Assembly (NCBI RefSeq): GCF_016711335.1
Contig: NZ_JADJTF010000001.1
Coordinates: 310,001-374,000, forward strand
Direction of reading: 5' to 3'
DNA length: 64,000 nucleotides
From: Thiofilum sp.
GTDB lineage: Bacteria > Pseudomonadota > Gammaproteobacteria > Thiotrichales > Thiotrichaceae
A program made the position numbers and the translations under genes. Below the pieces are notes generated by a model. It was not told where the DNA came from and did no database searches. It saw only the letters and a program-made list of their open reading frames with translations. Each line of letters starts with the position of its first letter. Position 1 is the stretch's first letter. This document shows, in pieces, positions 61,998 through 64,000 of this stretch.

Positions 61998-62315
61998 TTA
62001 AGCGTCTACACGCTCACCGCTGGATTTGAATACACGGACTTTTTTACCATCGTCCAGAATCTTAAATCCAACACGTTCACCCTTGTTAGTACTTGGGTTT
62101 AATACCATCAAATTAGAAATTTGAATGGGCATTTCTTTCTCGATCACACCACCTTGAATCCCTAAATTAGGATTAGGTTTTTGGTGTTTCTTAGCGACGT
62201 TTACACCTTGTACTAATGCTTTACCATTAGCCAACACTTGTAATACGGTGCTTTGACGACCTTTGTCTTTACCAGTAATCACGACTACACGGTCGTTTTT
62301 ACGAATCTTGTTCAT
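61998..62315 (-). CDS. rplX: 50S ribosomal protein L24
   Basis: 105 residues with the KOW motif (NDRVVVITGKDKGRQSTVLQ near 7-26) and GVNVAKKHQKPNP near 38-50. Confidence 0.98.
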   Translation of the reverse strand: MNKIRKNDRVVVITGKDKGRQSTVLQVLANGKALVQGVNVAKKHQKPNPNLGIQGGVIEKEMPIQISNLMVLNPSTNKGERVGFKILDDGKKVRVFKSSGERVDA

Positions 62316-62328
62316 GGTCTTACCTCTA

Positions 62329-62697
62329 TTACAGTACTTCAGGAGCCAATGAAATAATTTTCATAAAACGCTCGCCACGTAACTCGCGTGTCACTGGTCC
62401 AAAGATACGAGTACCTAATGGCTCTAACTTGTTGTTTAAAATAACAGCCGCATTAGAGTCAAAGCGGATAACAGAACCGTCGGGGCGACGCACGCCTTTA
62501 GCAGTTCTTACGATAACAGCATTATACACATCGCCCTTTTTAACACGGCCACGTGGGCTAGCATCTTTAATACTAACCTTGATAACGTCGCCGATATTAG
62601 CATAACGACGATGCGAACCACCTAATACTTTAATGCACATTACGCGACGTGCACCACTATTATCTGCAACTTGCAGAATTGATTGCATCTGGATCAT
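62329..62697 (-). CDS. rplN: 50S ribosomal protein L14
   Basis: 122 residues starting MIQMQSILQVADNSGARRV, the invariant L14 N-terminus. Confidence 0.99.
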   Translation of the reverse strand: MIQMQSILQVADNSGARRVMCIKVLGGSHRRYANIGDVIKVSIKDASPRGRVKKGDVYNAVIVRTAKGVRRPDGSVIRFDSNAAVILNNKLEPLGTRIFGPVTRELRGERFMKIISLAPEVL

Positions 62698-62723
62698 GTC
62701 TTACTCTCCGTTCTGCGGGGGAA

Positions 62724-62984
62724 TTAGTCCGCAGCACGCTCAACGATTTTAACCAATGTCCAATGTTTAGTTTTAGACAAAGGACGGCACTCTGTGAACA
62801 TAACAGTGTCACCAATGGCGCACTCATTATTTTCATCATGCACATGATATTTCTTGGAGCGTTTGATGAACTTCCCATACAGAGGATGCTTAACTTGACG
62901 TTCCAGTAGCACCACAATGGATTTATCCATTTTGTTGCTGACGACACGACCGGTCAGGCCGTGTTTAACTTGTTCTTCGCTCAT
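62724..62984 (-). CDS. rpsQ: 30S ribosomal protein S17
   Basis: 86 residues from the ATG at 62984, with GGTGAG 5 nt upstream. A GTG two codons earlier (62990) overlaps the rpmC stop as GTGA and is an alternative. GRVVSNKMDKSIVVLLER and HDENNECAIGD are S17 motifs. Confidence 0.96.
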   Translation of the reverse strand: MSEEQVKHGLTGRVVSNKMDKSIVVLLERQVKHPLYGKFIKRSKKYHVHDENNECAIGDTVMFTECRPLSKTKHWTLVKIVERAAD

Positions 62985-62986
62985 AT

Positions 62987-63184
62987 TCACTCACCCGCAC
63001 TTGACTTTTGCGCTAGGACTGTTTTGATTCTGGCAATTTCACGACGCACCCGCTTTACTTCAGAAGGGCGTGATAATTGACCAGAAGCCTGTTGCATACG
63101 TAATTTGAATTGTTCTTTCAAATTTTCAGTCAACTCGGTTTGTAACTCAGCGACTGATTTATTACGAAGTTCTGCTGCTTTCAT
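62987..63184 (-). CDS. rpmC: 50S ribosomal protein L29
   Basis: 65 residues, MKAAELRNKSVAELQTEL then KRVRREIARIKTVL. Starts on the last base of the rplP stop codon. Confidence 0.97.
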   Translation of the reverse strand: MKAAELRNKSVAELQTELTENLKEQFKLRMQQASGQLSRPSEVKRVRREIARIKTVLAQKSSAGE

Positions 63185-63597
63185 TACATCACCTGGCGAG
63201 AGACAAACGTAGTTTTCATTGGCAACTTAGCAGCGGCTAGGCGGAACGCCTCGCGTGCTACTTCTTCCGCCACCCCTTCAATTTCGTAAAGGACTTTACC
63301 GGGTTGTACTTGGGCTACCCAGTACTCCACATTACCCTTACCTTTACCCATACGAACTTCAAGTGGCTTTTTGCTGATAGGCTTATCTGGGAACACACGA
63401 ATCCAGATTTTACCACCACGACGCACATAACGATTAATCGCACGGCGAGCAGACTCAATCTGACGCGCTGTTAAACGACCGCGCTCAAGAGTCTTTAAGC
63501 CAAACTCACCAAAGCTTACTTTAGAACCGACAAGCGCAAGACCGCGATTACGGCCTTTCATCTGCTTGCGAAATTTCGTTCTTTTTGGCTGTAACAT
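63184..63597 (-). CDS. rplP: 50S ribosomal protein L16
   Basis: 137 residues, MLQPKRTKFRKQMKGRNRGL at the start and IRVFPDKPISKKPLEVRMGK near 62-81. Confidence 0.98.
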   Translation of the reverse strand: MLQPKRTKFRKQMKGRNRGLALVGSKVSFGEFGLKTLERGRLTARQIESARRAINRYVRRGGKIWIRVFPDKPISKKPLEVRMGKGKGNVEYWVAQVQPGKVLYEIEGVAEEVAREAFRLAAAKLPMKTTFVSRQVM

Positions 63598-63609
63598 CTT
63601 TGACCTCTA

Positions 63610-64000
63610 TTACTTTTTCTTTCTGGTATTGTTATTACCAGAATTGCCAGCGTTGGATTGCTTTTGCTCTAGATCAAAGACTTCGCCTTTATAGATCCAG
63701 ACCTTGACGCCAATAATGCCGTAAGTGGTTAAAGCTTCTGCGGTTGCATAGTCAATATCAGCACGTAACGTATGTAGAGGTACACGACCTTCACGATACC
63801 ATTCAGTACGCGCAATCTCGACACCATTTAAACGGCCCGCAACGGCAACTTTAATTCCCAAAGCACCAAGCTTCATCGCATTACTCACCGCACGCTTCAT
63901 AGCGCGGCGGAACATAATACGACGCTCAAGTTGACTGGCTATACTTTCAGCAACTAGCTGAGCATCTAACTCAGGTTTACGAATTTCTTCAATGTTTAAC
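63610..64000 (-). CDS. rpsC: 30S ribosomal protein S3, C-terminal part (cut by right edge)
   Basis: The frame is open from the stop at 63610 to the window edge, about 129 residues, so the N-terminal part lies outside. The Met at 63915 (MFRRAMKRAV) is internal, since SQLERRI and further S3 sequence precede it. GVEIARTEWYREGRVPLHTL near its middle is an S3 signature. The tail is Asn/Lys-rich. Confidence 0.97.
   Translation of the reverse strand, partial: LNIEEIRKPELDAQLVAESIASQLERRIMFRRAMKRAVSNAMKLGALGIKVAVAGRLNGVEIARTEWYREGRVPLHTLRADIDYATAEALTTYGIIGVKVWIYKGEVFDLEQKQSNAGNSGNNNTRKKK

Noticed and set aside
1..64000. CRISPR arrays, tRNA or rRNA genes, intact insertion sequences, prophage genes
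   Set aside because: I looked in the intergenic regions on both strands and saw no regular repeat-spacer pattern, cloverleaf, transposase or phage structural gene.

Overview
This 64 kb window is chromosomal DNA from a gammaproteobacterium. The evidence is the canonical S10/spc/alpha ribosomal block, the birA-coaX-SPOR order, ZapD, the small DUF1244 protein, type III pantothenate kinase and mnmG-rsmG-parA-parB. Coding DNA is moderately AT-rich. A Thiotrichales-type organism (Thiothrix/Thiofilum relatives) is my guess from the overall mix and is not proved by any one gene. I found no rRNA, tRNA, CRISPR array, intact insertion sequence or prophage.

Layout. Positions 1-1950 hold an AT-rich stretch with a gene cut by the left edge and an unrecognised four-helix membrane protein with a CxxC motif. 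Positions 1913-7284 (minus) carry yihY, a possible 46-codon ORF, a CbiX/SirB-type chelatase, a SPOR protein, coaX, birA and aroC. A cytochrome c' gene (plus) faces a cytochrome b561 gene, which follows dapB-dnaJ-dnaK-grpE (all minus). That heat-shock operon has a near-consensus sigma-32 promoter. Positions 13.9-18.7 kb (plus) hold a candidate structured small RNA, then a five-gene cluster: a 38-residue membrane peptide, XpaC family, TelA family, SPFH with a GYF_2-like tail, and a double zinc-ribbon protein. Next comes a large secreted protein with a clan GH-A-like glycosidase domain and a CBM9-like tail, then mtgA.

Positions 22.6-26.7 kb (minus) are the most unusual part. A free-standing alanyl-tRNA-synthetase-like catalytic domain lies 58 bp upstream of a very AT-rich 968-residue protein with repeated GAF-like regions and a C-terminal TIR-like domain. 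After this come a YadG/YadH-type ABC exporter, a DUF2189 membrane protein, a tandem AhpD-like protein and clpB (with its own sigma-32-like promoter). Then follow two paralogous small secreted proteins about 6 kb apart, a GDSL/SGNH hydrolase, a chalcone-isomerase-fold protein, ribE, an OmpW porin, nadK-recN, an MFS transporter, an RluA-type pseudouridine synthase and an IalB-family protein.

Positions 43-54 kb (minus) are housekeeping: dxs, ispA, xseB, DUF1244, zapD, coaE, rpsT, parB, parA, rsmG, mnmG, bioB and a small membrane protein. From 54.1 kb to the right edge runs the ribosomal superoperon in reverse, rplQ back to a truncated rpsC, including secY and a 37-codon rpmJ.

Most genes are core. 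The accessory or regulatory interest lies in the left edge, the 13.9-19.1 kb RNA and stress cluster, the GAF-TIR/AlaRS-like pair, and the small secreted paralogs. Several starts were moved downstream of the longest reading frame on Shine-Dalgarno or family-length grounds; each entry says so.
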